Part shown: in pieces, positions 1 to 9,759 of the stretch
How positions within the stretch are numbered: the first letter of the stretch is position 1
Layout of the letters: each line of letters opens with the position of its first letter
Assembly: GCF_024721585.1 (NCBI RefSeq)
Contig: NZ_CP102629.1
Location: forward strand, 1-64,000
Source of the DNA: Sphingomicrobium aestuariivivum
GTDB taxonomy: Bacteria > Pseudomonadota > Alphaproteobacteria > Sphingomonadales > Sphingomonadaceae
DNA length: 64,000 bases
Direction: 5' to 3'
The notes under the pieces: generated by a model
Databases searched by the model: none
Told to the model about the DNA's origin: nothing
The model's input: only the letters and a program-made list of their open reading frames with translations
Program-made: the position numbers and the translations under genes

Positions 1-735
1 CAGGCTCGCCGCCGACGCATCGGTCATCATGACCGTGTCGTCGCCGAGGCCGGTCACGACATCGCCCGCAATGGCGGTACCGTCAACCGTGAGGTCGTCG
101 GCGCCGTCGCCCGTGTCGACGCTGCCCGCGCTACCGCCGGTGAGCGAGACCATGTCGGCATCGGTGCCGGTGGTGATCGCACCCGCCACGTCCGTGCCGT
201 CCAGCGTGACGCTGTCCATGCCGCCGTCGGCATCGATGCTGCCGGCACTGCCGCCGGTCATCGCAAGGCTGTCGTCGCCCGCACCGGTGGTGATCGCACC
301 CGCAATGTCGGTGGTCGCCAGCGTGATGCTGTCGGCACCCTCGCCGGTCGCCAGGCTCGCCGCCGACGCATCGGTCATCATGACCGTGTCGTCGCCGAGG
401 CCGGTCACGACATCGCCCGCAATGGCGGTACCGTCAACCGTGAGGTCGTCGGCGCCGTCGCCCGTGTCGACGCTGCCCGCGCTACCGCCGGTGAGCGAGA
501 CCATGTCGGCATCGGTGCCGGTGGTGATCGCGCCCGTGACATCGGCATCGACCAATGTAACGCTGTCCATGCCGCCGTCGGTGTCGATGCTGCCGGCGCT
601 GCCGCCGGTCATGGCGAGGCTGTCGTCGCCTGCACCCGTGGTGATCGCACCCGCAATGTCGGTGGTCGCCAGCGTGATGCTGTCAGCGCCCTCGCCGGTC
701 GCCAGGCTCGCCGCCGACGCATCGGTCATTGCAAC
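1..735. repeat. Tandem 351-bp coding repeats in the adhesin
   Basis: The block starting CAGGCTCGCCGCCGACGCAT occurs at 1, 352 and 703, a period of exactly 351 bp (117 codons). The first two copies are identical over long stretches, for example 51-180 against 402-531, and diverge mainly around 180-240 against 531-591. The third copy is partial inside the adhesin and soon changes. The array probably continues left of the window. Such near-identical in-frame units can change copy number by recombination without breaking the frame. Confidence 0.9.
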
Positions 736-3700
736 CGTGTCGTCGCCTGTACCGGTGGTGATCGCGCCAATGACTGTAGCGCCATCAAGCGTAACATCGT
801 CATCACCTGCGCCAGCATCGACTGTGCCGATGACACCGCCGCTCATCGCGATGGTGTCGTTCCCGTCGCCACCGTCAAGCCCATCGATCAGGCCACCGGT
901 CACGATCAACGTATCGTCGCCAACATTGCCGTAAACCATGCCGACATCGCCATTGGCGATAGTGATTGTATCATCGCCCAGTTGGCCGTCGACAAGGCCC
1001 ACCATACCGGTCGTGTCAATGAAGATGTTATCGCCCGTGTCGAGGGCAGCACTGTCGTCTTGGCCGTCTCCGCCACCGTAAATGCCGCCCACCACGTCGG
1101 CATCACCGAGTACCGTGATCGTGTCCGATCCACCGGCGCCCTCAATGAAGTTCGCCGACGCATCGCCTTCAATCGTGAAGCTGTCATCGGTCTGACAGCC
1201 GAGGGCATCGATGATCACCCCGGTCGAGACCGTCACGTCGCCATCGCAGAAGCCGACATCGCTCGCCCCGGCCACGTTGGCGAGATACCAGTCACCGCCC
1301 GCAGTTCCGAAATAGAGGTCGTAGGCGTAGCCGTTGTCGTAAAGGATCGTGGAAAGTTCGAACGCGCCGGCGTCGGACGCTCCTGCATCAAGCACCGAGA
1401 CGAGAAGAATGCCTTCGCCCTCGTCCCACATGCCATTGTCGTCGAGATCGGTGCCCGCGCCAGAGCCAGGGGCCACGCTCTCGATGTAAATGGTCGTTGC
1501 GCCACCCGCACCCACGCTCGTCCCGTCGACCACCAGCGTATCCGTTATGTCGCCAGTGCCGTCGTTGAGCACCGTATCGAGATAGAGCGAGCCGCCGTCC
1601 GAGACGAACACACCATCGCCATCGACGCCTGCGGTATCCGACCCGGTGATGACGATCACGTCGCCAGCGACCGCTTCGGTCCCGCCGGTCATCGAATCCT
1701 GCATCACGATCGACCCGGAGTTCACGAATGTCTCGAGACTGGTGAGATGCGCCTGCTCGACACCGTCTTCGGTGATCGACTGGTGCACCGTCCCGCCCGT
1801 ATTTTCAGCCGCCACAACGACATATTCGCCCGTCGTGTCCCAGGTCACCGGGTCCGTGTCGTCCGAGGTCTCGGCGGTGAAGCCGGTCTCGTCGGCCACG
1901 GTCACCAGGTTCACCACCCCATCGGGGCCGTTGTTGAAGGTGTCGTCGCCCGCGCCGAAGTCGCTGGTCGCAACACCTTCCTCATCACGGACATCGTCCA
2001 TGTCGGTGTCGGCAAAGTTGCGAAGGTTGACCGAATTGCCCGACCAATTGTTGAGCGTATCGTCGCCGTCACCAAAGGTGACTTCGCCAAGAATCGTACC
2101 GTGATTGTCGACCGTGACGTCGCCTGCGCCACTAAAGGCGAGGGCATTGTCGGCGTCAGACGAAATCGTCGCGCCAGTCGCGATGTCGACGGCGACCGAT
2201 CCTTCCGACTCGACCACGATACCAGTGCCATCGGCATCGACGTCGCCATTGACATCGAGCGTCACGCTATTGGTGCTGCGCTGGCCGACGAAAATGCCCG
2301 AGTCCGCCTCGCCCGAGACCGCCCCGAGGGTCGTGATCTCGATCGTTCCCGCGGTCGCGTCGTTGTTCGCGCGAATACCGGCAGTGGGGCTGATCGAATT
2401 GCCATTGGCGACCACATCGCCCGTGGTGATGGCGATATTGCCGCCGTCCTCGGCAGGGAAAGGCTTATAGGTGTTGGGGCTATAGAGCGCGCGCACCTCG
2501 ATGCCCGTCTGTTCGCCCGTGACCGTCCCGGCGCTGGTGTCGACTTGAATTTCGCCACCAAGCGACCGAACCGCAACACCGGTCAGGCCCGATACATCGG
2601 CTGTGTCGACATACGCACCACCGACATTGTTGGTATAGATGCCCGCGCCATTCGCACCCGAGACGGTGCCGTTCGTGGTGTCGACCCTGATAAATCCGTA
2701 GTCTGCTGTCGCATAGACGCCGCGCTCGGAACCGCTCACGTCGCCTTCGACCCAGATGTCGACGTCGCTATAATTGGCCACGTCGACATGAATACCGTCA
2801 CCGCCGGTGGCGTCGATTCCTTCGGTGAGGATGCCGACAAAGCTCGACCCCCCATCGGTCGTCACGGCGATGCCATGACCTCCCGTCGCGGTGACGGTTC
2901 CATCCTGATGGTCGACAGTCAAAAAGGTGCGGCTATCGGTGCCGGTAACCGAGATGTCGATCCCACTGGCGCCGGTCACATCTGAGGCACGAACAACGAT
3001 CAACCCGCGCACGGACGTCGCATCGACGTCGATCCCCACACCCGCGCCGCCATCGACCGATGCATAAAAGGTATCGATCGACACCACGTCCATATCGATC
3101 GGACCGTAGATCGGGCCGGTCGGGTAGAGGTCGGTATTGCTGATGTCGGCTGAAATGCCTCCGGCGCCGCCCGTCACGCTGCCGCTCGCAGTAATGTCGA
3201 TGACACCGCCATCGGAAACGGCGCTGATACCTAGCGCACCGCCATCCACGACCCCGTCAAAGTCGATGGTGATATCGCCGCCCGTGGTAGTAACATCGAT
3301 CCCGTCACCAGTCGCGCCGGTGACGCTGTCAAGGTCGTAGATGCTGATGTCGCCCGCGATGTTCATGTAGATGCCATCGTCGGCGCCGTAGATGCTGCCC
3401 GAGCTGCCACGAACGGTCGCGCTGTGCGAGGCGCCTACCCCGGACACCGTGACACCGTCATCGCCATAGCCCTTCACGTCGGCATAGCTGCCAAGGTGGA
3501 TATCAACCGAGCGACCGTCGACGACGGCCACATCGACACCGTCGTCCCCCGCCAGCACTTCGCCTTCGAGGGTGATCTCGACCGTATCGCCCGCCGCGTT
3601 CACGTCCACGTGGACGCCGTCAGATCCCGCCACGAGATCGCCTACAGTCAGATCAACCCCGCCGCTGCCATTGGCTTGCACGGCGTTGTAACCCGCCGTT

Positions 3701-6700
3701 ACCGTGCCGGCGCTGGTATCGATGATCATCTCACCCGCAGACACGGCAAGGACGCCCCAGTCGACCGTGCCGGTCACATCAGCAGTCGTGATGTTCACCC
3801 CGGTAACGCCGAACGCCACAACACCGGACATGGCGCCTGTGACCGTGCCAGTGGACGTATCGACGGTCGCGGTCTGTTGGGTGTTGGCATAAACGCCGCG
3901 CCAATCTGCCTCGATTGCCCCTGTCGCGGTGACGTCTACGTCACCCGCTCCGTTGGCCACGGAGACCCCATCTCTGCCAGCGTCGATCCCGGCCGCAGTG
4001 ACATTCACAGCACCCCTGTCGTTGGTCACGGAAATCCCGTGCTCCCCCGCTGTGATCGTGCCGGACTGTGTATTGACGGTCGCGCCGTCGACGCTGGTGA
4101 CCTGAATGCCGTTGCCTCCGGCATTAATCGATCCACTATAAACGGTTGCCAGCCCACTGCCGGCCTCGGCCCTGATGCCAGTCGTCCCCGCGGTAACGGT
4201 CCCTCCGGTCGAATCGACGGAAACAGAGCGCGAAGATTTGGCGTCGATCCCGTCGAACACCGACCCGGTCACGTCTCCCGTCGTGATGGTCACCCCAGCA
4301 TCACCTGAGGCTGCGATCCCGTTTTGGCCTCCCGACACGCTGCCGAGAGTCGTATCGATAGTTACAGCGGCACCGGTGTCCGCGAAGATCCCGTTTTCGC
4401 CTGCCTCGATGGTTCGCGCGGTGATATCGACATCGCCCGAAGTATTAACGACGTAAATACCGTCGGTGTCGGCATAAATCAGCCCTGAGTTCACACTGAC
4501 GGTGTCCGCATTGTTCGTGACGGTGATCCCGCGTCCGCCGGCTGTGATCGTTCCAAAATAGGTGGTGATTGTCGCACCGACGACACCGGTCACGTCAATC
4601 GCGTCGCCTGTCGCGGTGACGGTGCCCGTTGCTACGGTGGCCAAGCCGCCCTGCGCGTCCACGACGATCCCTCGATCACCGCTCACCGTCCCGGTGGTCG
4701 TGTCGATCGTGACATAGCTTCGGGAAACGGCATCGATACCGACAGAGCTACCGCCGGAAACATCGGATGCATCGATTCTGACGCCATTATAACCGAACGC
4801 CGCGATACCGCCGAAATCGCCCGACACCGTGCCGCCCAGGGTATCGACGGTGACGGTGCCATTAGCTGCATAGACGAGCAAACCGGTGGCGCCCGCGTCG
4901 ATGACGCTGTTCCGCGAATTGACAAGAACCGACCCGTCTCTGTTGCGGACATCGATACCGTTGCCGCTGGTCGCCGTAATGTCGCCAGCGTTGATGGAGA
5001 CGTTGCCATTATTATTATTGCGAGCGTAAACGCCGTCGTCGCCCGCCGAAATTGCTCCGGCAGTGGTATCGATCGTAAGCCCATTCGTGGACGTGGCATC
5101 GATCGCGTCGCCACCGACGGTCATTGCGCCGGCCAGAATTTGGGTCGACCCGCCAGTGGTAACGCTGCGAATCCCGTAGCCGTTGGAGCTGATGGTGCCT
5201 GCGCGCGTGTCGATGTCGATGTCGCTGCTCGTCTGCGCCGTAACGCCGCCGGTCGACGTGCCGGTGACATCGGCGGTCGTGATCGAGACGTCGCTGGTGG
5301 CATATGCGGCGATGGCCAGCCCGTCGGAAATCACATGCGCGCTCGAGGTGTCGATCGTCGTGGAGCCATCATATGTCTGGGCAAAGATCGCCGTTCCCGA
5401 CCCGCGCACTTCGTCGCCGGACGTGGTGAGTCTGATGGTTCCCAACGAGGTTTCGACTTGGATCGCCGAATTGGTTGTTCCCGTCACATTACCGATATCG
5501 GTCAGGATCACATCGCCCAGCTTGTCGACGACAATGCCGTGGTCCGCGCCTGTTACCGTGGCTCCGCCACCGTAGATCAGGGTCGCGCTCTGTGCGGATC
5601 CCGTGATGTTGATACCGTCGCCCGAGCGGCCCTCGACACTGGCATAGGCACCCAGGTCGATCGTCGTGTTGCCCGCGCCATTGTTGGTGATCAAGATGCC
5701 GGTCGTCCCGCTGACCGCGCCGGTCGCGTTTACCGTGATTTCGAATGCGTAAGGCCCGGCTAAAGCGGCGATCGCTTCGCCCGAGGTGCCCGTTACACTA
5801 TCAACCGTGATAAGGGTCGTCGCAGCGAGGGGATCACTATAAAGCCCCTGGATCGAAGTCACGACGCCCTTCGTCCCCGAAACCGATCCCATACTGCTGT
5901 CGACGACAACGCTGCCCTCGTCCGCCACGGCGTTAATTCCGTAGCTCGACGTGCTGGTCACGTCACCGATTGCGCTGGTGCCGCCGATGTTGACATCGCC
6001 AGTCGCGCTGGAGGCGTCGATGCCAGCGCCCGTGCCCGCATTGACCCCTCCGACGAGGCCCACGCCCTGGATCGAGACGTCGCCATAGGCCGTCGCCTCG
6101 ATCCCGCTGTCCGCGCCCGTAACCGTGTCGACATTGGTAATCGTTACCGAGCCGGCCGTGCTTTCGACATCGATGCCGTCGTCGGTTGTCCCGGTGACGC
6201 TGTCGAGGTCGGCGACCGTGATGTCACCAGCCTGGTTGATGTAGATGCCATCAGTCGCACCCGTGACATCGCCCGAGCTACCGCGCACTTCGGTCGCGCC
6301 GCCGCCCGAGCCGGTGACGACGATGCCGTAGCCCGCGCCGCCCGTGACCTGTGCGTCGCTGCCGAGGCGGATCCAGGTGTTTCCGCTGCCGTTGTGGACC
6401 ACCTCGAGGCCGTTGCCGCCCCCGCCAGTGACCGTACCGTTCATGTCGACATAGGTTTCGCCCACGCCATCGCGCGTGACGACGATCGCGCTGTCCCCCG
6501 AACTCCTCACATCATTGACATCGACATCGATAAGACCACCGCCCGATTGAGTAATCGACAACCCACCTCCGCTGGCCGCCGACCCGGTCCCGGACGAAAT
6601 ACTGCCAGTAGACGAGAAAAGAAGATCGCCGCCTTGATTGTCTACCGTGACAGCCTGGTAAGAAGTTTCTGTAGATCCAGGATTTGTTGTAATGACCGTG

Positions 6701-7341
6701 TCGCAATAGAAAGAAGCGCCGGTCAAAGAGCATAAATACCAGTTGTAGTTTGGGTTAGGGACCGTTGTTCCCGCGACATAGTAGTAGCTATCGGTATGAA
6801 CACTCCCACTGAGGCTGATGTCGACGCCGCCAATCGAGGTTTGCAAAACCTCGAGCGCACCTTTCATCGAACTAACCGAACTCGTTTCACCTTGAGTGAT
6901 CGTGATGGCTGCGTCGTCACGCACCACCATGCCTTCGGTAGATGAAATAATCTCGAACCCATCCTCGAGCTCAATCGTGGTATCGTGCCCATCGGCCGAC
7001 GAATCCCAATTGATCGGGCTGCCTGTCGCAGCGCCAGTGTCGGAGCAGACAAGCTTGCCCGTGGAAGTGGAGGAGCAGGTGTCCACCGAAATGGGCACCC
7101 TTTGCGCGTAGGCTGCCGTCGCACCAGAGGCGAGGAGCAGGGGCAGCATCCCGACCTTGGCGACAGTGGCAAAAGCACTGGTGATGGCAGCGGCGATGCC
7201 GCCGTTCGATTGGACCGACACGCCCTGGTGCGGCGCGTAGCTGGCGTCGCGCCCGGCGATCTTGGTGACGCGCCCGCCGCGCAACATGCCGAAACGCAGC
7301 CAGAAGGATTCCTGGTCGTGATCATATTTATTGTTCGTCAT
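1..7341 (-). CDS. Giant secreted beta-repeat adhesin / autotransporter-like protein (5' part, 3' end outside window)
   Basis: The frame read leftwards from the ATG at 7341 stays open to the window edge, 2447 codons; I checked it at the start, near 6240, 4990, 2944 and 1-100. The N terminus has a long charged extension, then a hydrophobic stretch ending in an AYAQ-like cleavage site near residue 80, as in extended autotransporter signal peptides. Residues about 260-1650 are short beta-helix-like repeats with recurring GDVTG and GDGI motifs. Near residues 1900-2050 is a segment resembling the passenger region before an autotransporter barrel (LDTVLNDGTGDITDTLVVDG, then GILLVSVLDAG). Residues from about 2110 carry GAGDD/GEGAD repeats, nearly identical in DNA. 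The GGGAG upstream serves as ribosome site. A TIGR03032 gene lies 90 bases upstream on the same strand. No barrel or T1SS signal is visible, so the secretion route is undecided between type V and type I. The extracellular adhesin role is inferred. Confidence 0.85.
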   Translation of the reverse strand, partial: MTNNKYDHDQESFWLRFGMLRGGRVTKIAGRDASYAPHQGVSVQSNGGIAAAITSAFATVAKVGMLPLLLASGATAAYAQRVPISVDTCSSTSTGKLVCSDTGAATGSPINWDSSADGHDTTIELEDGFEIISSTEGMVVRDDAAITITQGETSSVSSMKGALEVLQTSIGGVDISLSGSVHTDSYYYVAGTTVPNPNYNWYLCSLTGASFYCDTVITTNPGSTETSYQAVTVDNQGGDLLFSSTGSISSGTGSAASGGGLSITQSGGGLIDVDVNDVRSSGDSAIVVTRDGVGETYVDMNGTVTGGGGNGLEVVHNGSGNTWIRLGSDAQVTGGAGYGIVVTGSGGGATEVRGSSGDVTGATDGIYINQAGDITVADLDSVTGTTDDGIDVESTAGSVTITNVDTVTGADSGIEATAYGDVSIQGVGLVGGVNAGTGAGIDASSATGDVNIGGTSAIGDVTSTSSYGINAVADEGSVVVDSSMGSVSGTKGVVTSIQGLYSDPLAATTLITVDSVTGTSGEAIAALAGPYAFEITVNATGAVSGTTGILITNNGAGNTTIDLGAYASVEGRSGDGINITGSAQSATLIYGGGATVTGADHGIVVDKLGDVILTDIGNVTGTTNSAIQVETSLGTIRLTTSGDEVRGSGTAIFAQTYDGSTTIDTSSAHVISDGLAIAAYATSDVSITTADVTGTSTGGVTAQTSSDIDIDTRAGTISSNGYGIRSVTTGGSTQILAGAMTVGGDAIDATSTNGLTIDTTAGAISAGDDGVYARNNNNGNVSINAGDITATSGNGIDVRNRDGSVLVNSRNSVIDAGATGLLVYAANGTVTVDTLGGTVSGDFGGIAAFGYNGVRIDASDVSGGSSVGIDAVSRSYVTIDTTTGTVSGDRGIVVDAQGGLATVATGTVTATGDAIDVTGVVGATITTYFGTITAGGRGITVTNNADTVSVNSGLIYADTDGIYVVNTSGDVDITARTIEAGENGIFADTGAAVTIDTTLGSVSGGQNGIAASGDAGVTITTGDVTGSVFDGIDAKSSRSVSVDSTGGTVTAGTTGIRAEAGSGLATVYSGSINAGGNGIQVTSVDGATVNTQSGTITAGEHGISVTNDRGAVNVTAAGIDAGRDGVSVANGAGDVDVTATGAIEADWRGVYANTQQTATVDTSTGTVTGAMSGVVAFGVTGVNITTADVTGTVDWGVLAVSAGEMIIDTSAGTVTAGYNAVQANGSGGVDLTVGDLVAGSDGVHVDVNAAGDTVEITLEGEVLAGDDGVDVAVVDGRSVDIHLGSYADVKGYGDDGVTVSGVGASHSATVRGSSGSIYGADDGIYMNIAGDISIYDLDSVTGATGDGIDVTTTGGDITIDFDGVVDGGALGISAVSDGGVIDITASGSVTGGAGGISADISNTDLYPTGPIYGPIDMDVVSIDTFYASVDGGAGVGIDVDATSVRGLIVVRASDVTGASGIDISVTGTDSRTFLTVDHQDGTVTATGGHGIAVTTDGGSSFVGILTEGIDATGGDGIHVDVANYSDVDIWVEGDVSGSERGVYATADYGFIRVDTTNGTVSGANGAGIYTNNVGGAYVDTADVSGLTGVAVRSLGGEIQVDTSAGTVTGEQTGIEVRALYSPNTYKPFPAEDGGNIAITTGDVVANGNSISPTAGIRANNDATAGTIEITTLGAVSGEADSGIFVGQRSTNSVTLDVNGDVDADGTGIVVESEGSVAVDIATGATISSDADNALAFSGAGDVTVDNHGTILGEVTFGDGDDTLNNWSGNSVNLRNFADTDMDDVRDEEGVATSDFGAGDDTFNNGPDGVVNLVTVADETGFTAETSDDTDPVTWDTTGEYVVVAAENTGGTVHQSITEDGVEQAHLTSLETFVNSGSIVMQDSMTGGTEAVAGDVIVITGSDTAGVDGDGVFVSDGGSLYLDTVLNDGTGDITDTLVVDGTSVGAGGATTIYIESVAPGSGAGTDLDDNGMWDEGEGILLVSVLDAGASDAGAFELSTILYDNGYAYDLYFGTAGGDWYLANVAGASDVGFCDGDVTVSTGVIIDALGCQTDDSFTIEGDASANFIEGAGGSDTITVLGDADVVGGIYGGGDGQDDSAALDTGDNIFIDTTGMVGLVDGQLGDDTITIANGDVGMVYGNVGDDTLIVTGGLIDGLDGGDGNDTIAMSGGVIGTVDAGAGDDDVTLDGATVIGAITTGTGDDTVAMTDASAASLATGEGADSITLATTDIAGAITTGAGDDSLAMTGGSAGSIDTDGGMDSVTLVDADVTGAITTGTDADMVSLTGGSAGSVDTGDGADDLTVDGTAIAGDVVTGLGDDTVMMTDASAASLATGEGADSITLATTDIAGAITTGAGDDSLAMTGGSAGSIDADGGMDSVTLDGTDVAGAITTGTDADMVSLTGGSAGSVDTGDGADDLTVDGTAIAGDVVTGLGDDTVMMTDASAASL

Positions 7342-7400
7342 ACCCACTCCCAGCCGGATGGCTGGCCCCTGTTGAAGCGGGATTGACGCCCCGCGGTTAC
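7342..7400 (-). promoter_or_regulatory. Two-hairpin leader element, copy 1 (leader of the adhesin)
   Basis: Read on the minus strand, a GCGGGG...CCCGC hairpin is followed by CCAGCC-ATCC-GGCTGG, a perfect 6-bp stem with a 4-base loop, then GAGTGGGT and the adhesin ATG. GGGAG just before the start is the likely ribosome site, so the second stem ends right against it. The same arrangement recurs at 12639-12692 after the paralog of the upstream gene. It could be a translational control leader or a dispersed intergenic repeat. I could not match it to a known riboswitch. Confidence 0.6.
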
Positions 7401-7431
7401 GCAACATTCAGCGCGCCATGCGCGCCGACAC

Positions 7432-8592
7432 CTATTTCTTCTTGGTCTTCGGCTTTGCAGCCTTCGCCGTCGAATGACTATTTTCATCGAACGTGATCAG
7501 CGCCGCCGCGTCGGGCGAATTGGGCGACACGGTCATCGGACAGGCATGCCCCTCGATCACCTCGACGTCGTAAAGCTCGCCGATCGCGCCATCGATCCGG
7601 AACCAGTCGACGCATGATCCCTTTTTGAGATCAATCGCCTGGATCCCACACCACGGCTCGCTGTCGGTAGCCTTGAGCCGATCCGCCAGCTCGAGGCCGT
7701 CGAACCGCTTGTAGCGCGGCTTGCTGAGGCCGACGAAAGCAACATCGCCGTGGAAGGCGAGCCCGCGCAGGAAGCCGGGACAGAAAGCCTTGGGCACGAA
7801 CTTGCCCTTCGCGCCCTTCTTCTTGGGTAACTCGACCACGCCCAGCTCACCCGTGCCCGAGTTGAGCACCCACAACTGTCCGTTATGGATTCGCGGGCTG
7901 TGCGGCATGGAAAGGTTCTCGCACACCACTTCGCCCGTTTTGACATCGATCACTACGCCACCGTCACCACGGCGGTCGCGCCAGCCATCGATCGTATCGG
8001 AGCGCGAGACGGCGGTCACATAGCGCGGTTCGCCGTCTTCCATTGCCATCCCGTTCAGGTGACAGCGATCCTCGTCTACGATCGCGCTGATGAAGTCGGG
8101 CTTCCAGACGACTTCGAAACTATGCGTATCGCTCAGCTTGGCGAGGCAATTGTATCGTGTGTTGACGAACACGATCTCGCCATCCTTCGTCACACCCACG
8201 TCATGCGCATCGAGGCGCCCGGTGACGTTGATCGTGCGCGGCACGAAGCAGGCATCGAAGGTGTGATTGATTCGCTGGTCGCCCGAGATCACGTTGGCGA
8301 AGCGATAGACCTGTGCCATGCCGGTCATCACCAGACCCCCGTCGTCAGTGCGCGCGAGCCCCATCGGCTTTGCCATCTGCGACTGGTGCAGCTGCGCGCC
8401 ATTCTTGGGATTGCGGCCGAGCATATAAAGCAGGCCCGACTGGTAAGAAGTGAAGGCCAGCGAGATGTTCGCCTTGGCAAGGCGGGCAATCAGTCCGCCC
8501 GACAATGAATACTCGACCTGCGGCTTGGCCGCCTGCGCCTCGGTCGCGGCGACAGTCTGTCCCGGCAAACTTGCCGTAATCCCTTGTGTCAT
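7432..8592 (-). CDS. TIGR03032 family protein (DUF4915-like), paralog 1
   Basis: This 386-residue protein matches the TIGR03032 family, whose function is unknown. Conserved blocks include LAFTSYQSGLLYMLGRNP, MAKPMGL, GRLDAHDVG, FVNTRYNCLA, EDRCHLNGMAM, SRSDTIDGWRD, HNGQLWVLNSGTGELG, CPGFLRGLAFHGD and SEPWCGIQAIDL; the spacing suggests a beta-propeller-like fold (inference). There is no signal peptide. I chose the ATG at 8592 (MTQGIT) rather than the ATG 27 bases upstream because the paralog at 11454 starts MTQAIT. The C terminus is a lysine-rich tail. The giant adhesin starts 90 bases downstream on the same strand, so co-transcription is likely and a role in adhesin production, modification or export is a reasonable guess. 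The paralog is almost identical in protein over residues about 25-370 but differs at many synonymous sites. Confidence 0.85.
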   Translation of the reverse strand: MTQGITASLPGQTVAATEAQAAKPQVEYSLSGGLIARLAKANISLAFTSYQSGLLYMLGRNPKNGAQLHQSQMAKPMGLARTDDGGLVMTGMAQVYRFANVISGDQRINHTFDACFVPRTINVTGRLDAHDVGVTKDGEIVFVNTRYNCLAKLSDTHSFEVVWKPDFISAIVDEDRCHLNGMAMEDGEPRYVTAVSRSDTIDGWRDRRGDGGVVIDVKTGEVVCENLSMPHSPRIHNGQLWVLNSGTGELGVVELPKKKGAKGKFVPKAFCPGFLRGLAFHGDVAFVGLSKPRYKRFDGLELADRLKATDSEPWCGIQAIDLKKGSCVDWFRIDGAIGELYDVEVIEGHACPMTVSPNSPDAAALITFDENSHSTAKAAKPKTKKK

Positions 8593-8723
8593 AAGATCGT
8601 ATCTACGCTCACTTCTCATACGCGAACTGCAACGCTCGTTGGCCTACCCAGATTAATCCTAGCTATGCTCGAGAAGCAATTACTTAAAAGTTAAATTTCG
8701 TTCCCTTCACTGCGCCAGCCCCA

Positions 8724-8733
8724 GAGGTGATCC
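8724..8733 (+). promoter_or_regulatory. Strong extended Shine-Dalgarno that sets the hydrolase start
   Basis: GAGGTGATCC is an extended match to the 3' end of 16S rRNA. It lies 2 bases before the ATG at 8736, with the GAGG core 8 bases away. It points to translation from 8736 even though the protein then lacks the usual N-terminal part of its fold. Confidence 0.65.
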
Positions 8734-8735
8734 AA

Positions 8736-9578
8736 ATGATTGCCGGATCTGGGGGGTGGTCGTCCAAATGGGCGCCTTTTCACGACGATCTCGCGACGGT
8801 GACGCAGGCTTGCTCGATCGATCGGCCGGGCTGGGGAATGGCAGGCGTCGGGCGCGGGCTGACTTCTCCCGACAAGGTCGAGGACTATCGCGAAACACTC
8901 GCATTGGCTGGTTTGCAGGGTCCGTTCGTTCTCGTCGGCCACAGCCTAGGCGGAGAGGAAGCGGTATTTTGGGCTGATCGCTATCCCGATGAAGTCGCGG
9001 GCCTAGTCTTGGTCGATCCCGGAATGCCCGATTTTGCCATACGTATGTCCACACGTGCTCCGTTGGCGTTTGCGGAAATGCGCGAGGCGCTCATGGGCGC
9101 GGCCAACTACTTTCTCGACTGCGCGGACAGGATTGAGGCGATGCAGGCGGGCGGCGAAACAGAAGGCCTCAAACGTTGCAGCCCGCGTGCCGAGAACCCG
9201 GAAGTAGCGGAAGTTCTAGCCACCGTTGCGATGGATCCCGAACGGTTTCGCTTCAATGCGAATGAAATCATGTTCATGGTCGATGAATCCGTCAAACCAG
9301 AAAGTTATTCGGGAGATTTAGGTGAATTGCCGATGCTCCTCCTGCAGGAAACATTGCGCAAGTCGCCGCCCGGAATGTCGGAGGAAGCGAGGGCGCAAAG
9401 TCCGCTCGTTGATGCGCTTTTGGAGGAGCATCACGACAGGCTGATCGGCTATTCAAGTCGCGCTGAGTTGCGCCCCGTCGAAAATGCTAGCCATGACATC
9501 CTCGCCGATCGACCCGATGCCATCGTGGGGGCGCTCAGCGAAATAGTTTCGATTGCGCGCGCCGACCCCTCTGAGTGA
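8736..9578 (+). CDS. Alpha/beta hydrolase, N-terminally short
   Basis: This 280-residue protein begins directly at the oxyanion strand (IAGSGGWSSKW). It has the nucleophile elbow GHSLGG near residue 70, an acidic region at LVDPGMPD and a C-terminal histidine in ENASHDILADRPD, so the Ser/His machinery is present. Relatives normally carry about 40-50 more residues at the front (signal peptide plus the first two strands). The frame is closed by a TAA at 8685, and no start precedes 8727 (GTG). A very good ribosome site supports the ATG at 8736. The gene lies between a TIGR03032 gene and an integrase, so it may be a 5'-truncated remnant that gained a new start. The substrate is unknown. Confidence 0.75.
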   Translation: MIAGSGGWSSKWAPFHDDLATVTQACSIDRPGWGMAGVGRGLTSPDKVEDYRETLALAGLQGPFVLVGHSLGGEEAVFWADRYPDEVAGLVLVDPGMPDFAIRMSTRAPLAFAEMREALMGAANYFLDCADRIEAMQAGGETEGLKRCSPRAENPEVAEVLATVAMDPERFRFNANEIMFMVDESVKPESYSGDLGELPMLLLQETLRKSPPGMSEEARAQSPLVDALLEEHHDRLIGYSSRAELRPVENASHDILADRPDAIVGALSEIVSIARADPSE

Positions 9579-9759
9579 GGCCGTCTTACTGGCGAGGGGC
9601 AGCCAGTCACTTAATAAGATAACTGAATAGGCTGCATACTCGCCATCATTTGAGCGACAATTCGAAATGGGTGCGGAGTTTTGATATTATGCCACTAAAT
9701 GTCCGCTACCCACCTTCAAAGTGGACGCCAACCGGCTCGAGGCTGGCGCCCAGCTTCGG

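Noticed and set aside
982-2985. Long plus-strand open frame (667 codons) in the first 3 kb
   Set aside because: It is the antisense of the Asp/Gly/Val-rich adhesin repeats; the residues are Arg/His/Ala/Val-rich with no domain, while the minus strand gives a coherent repeat protein from a proper start.
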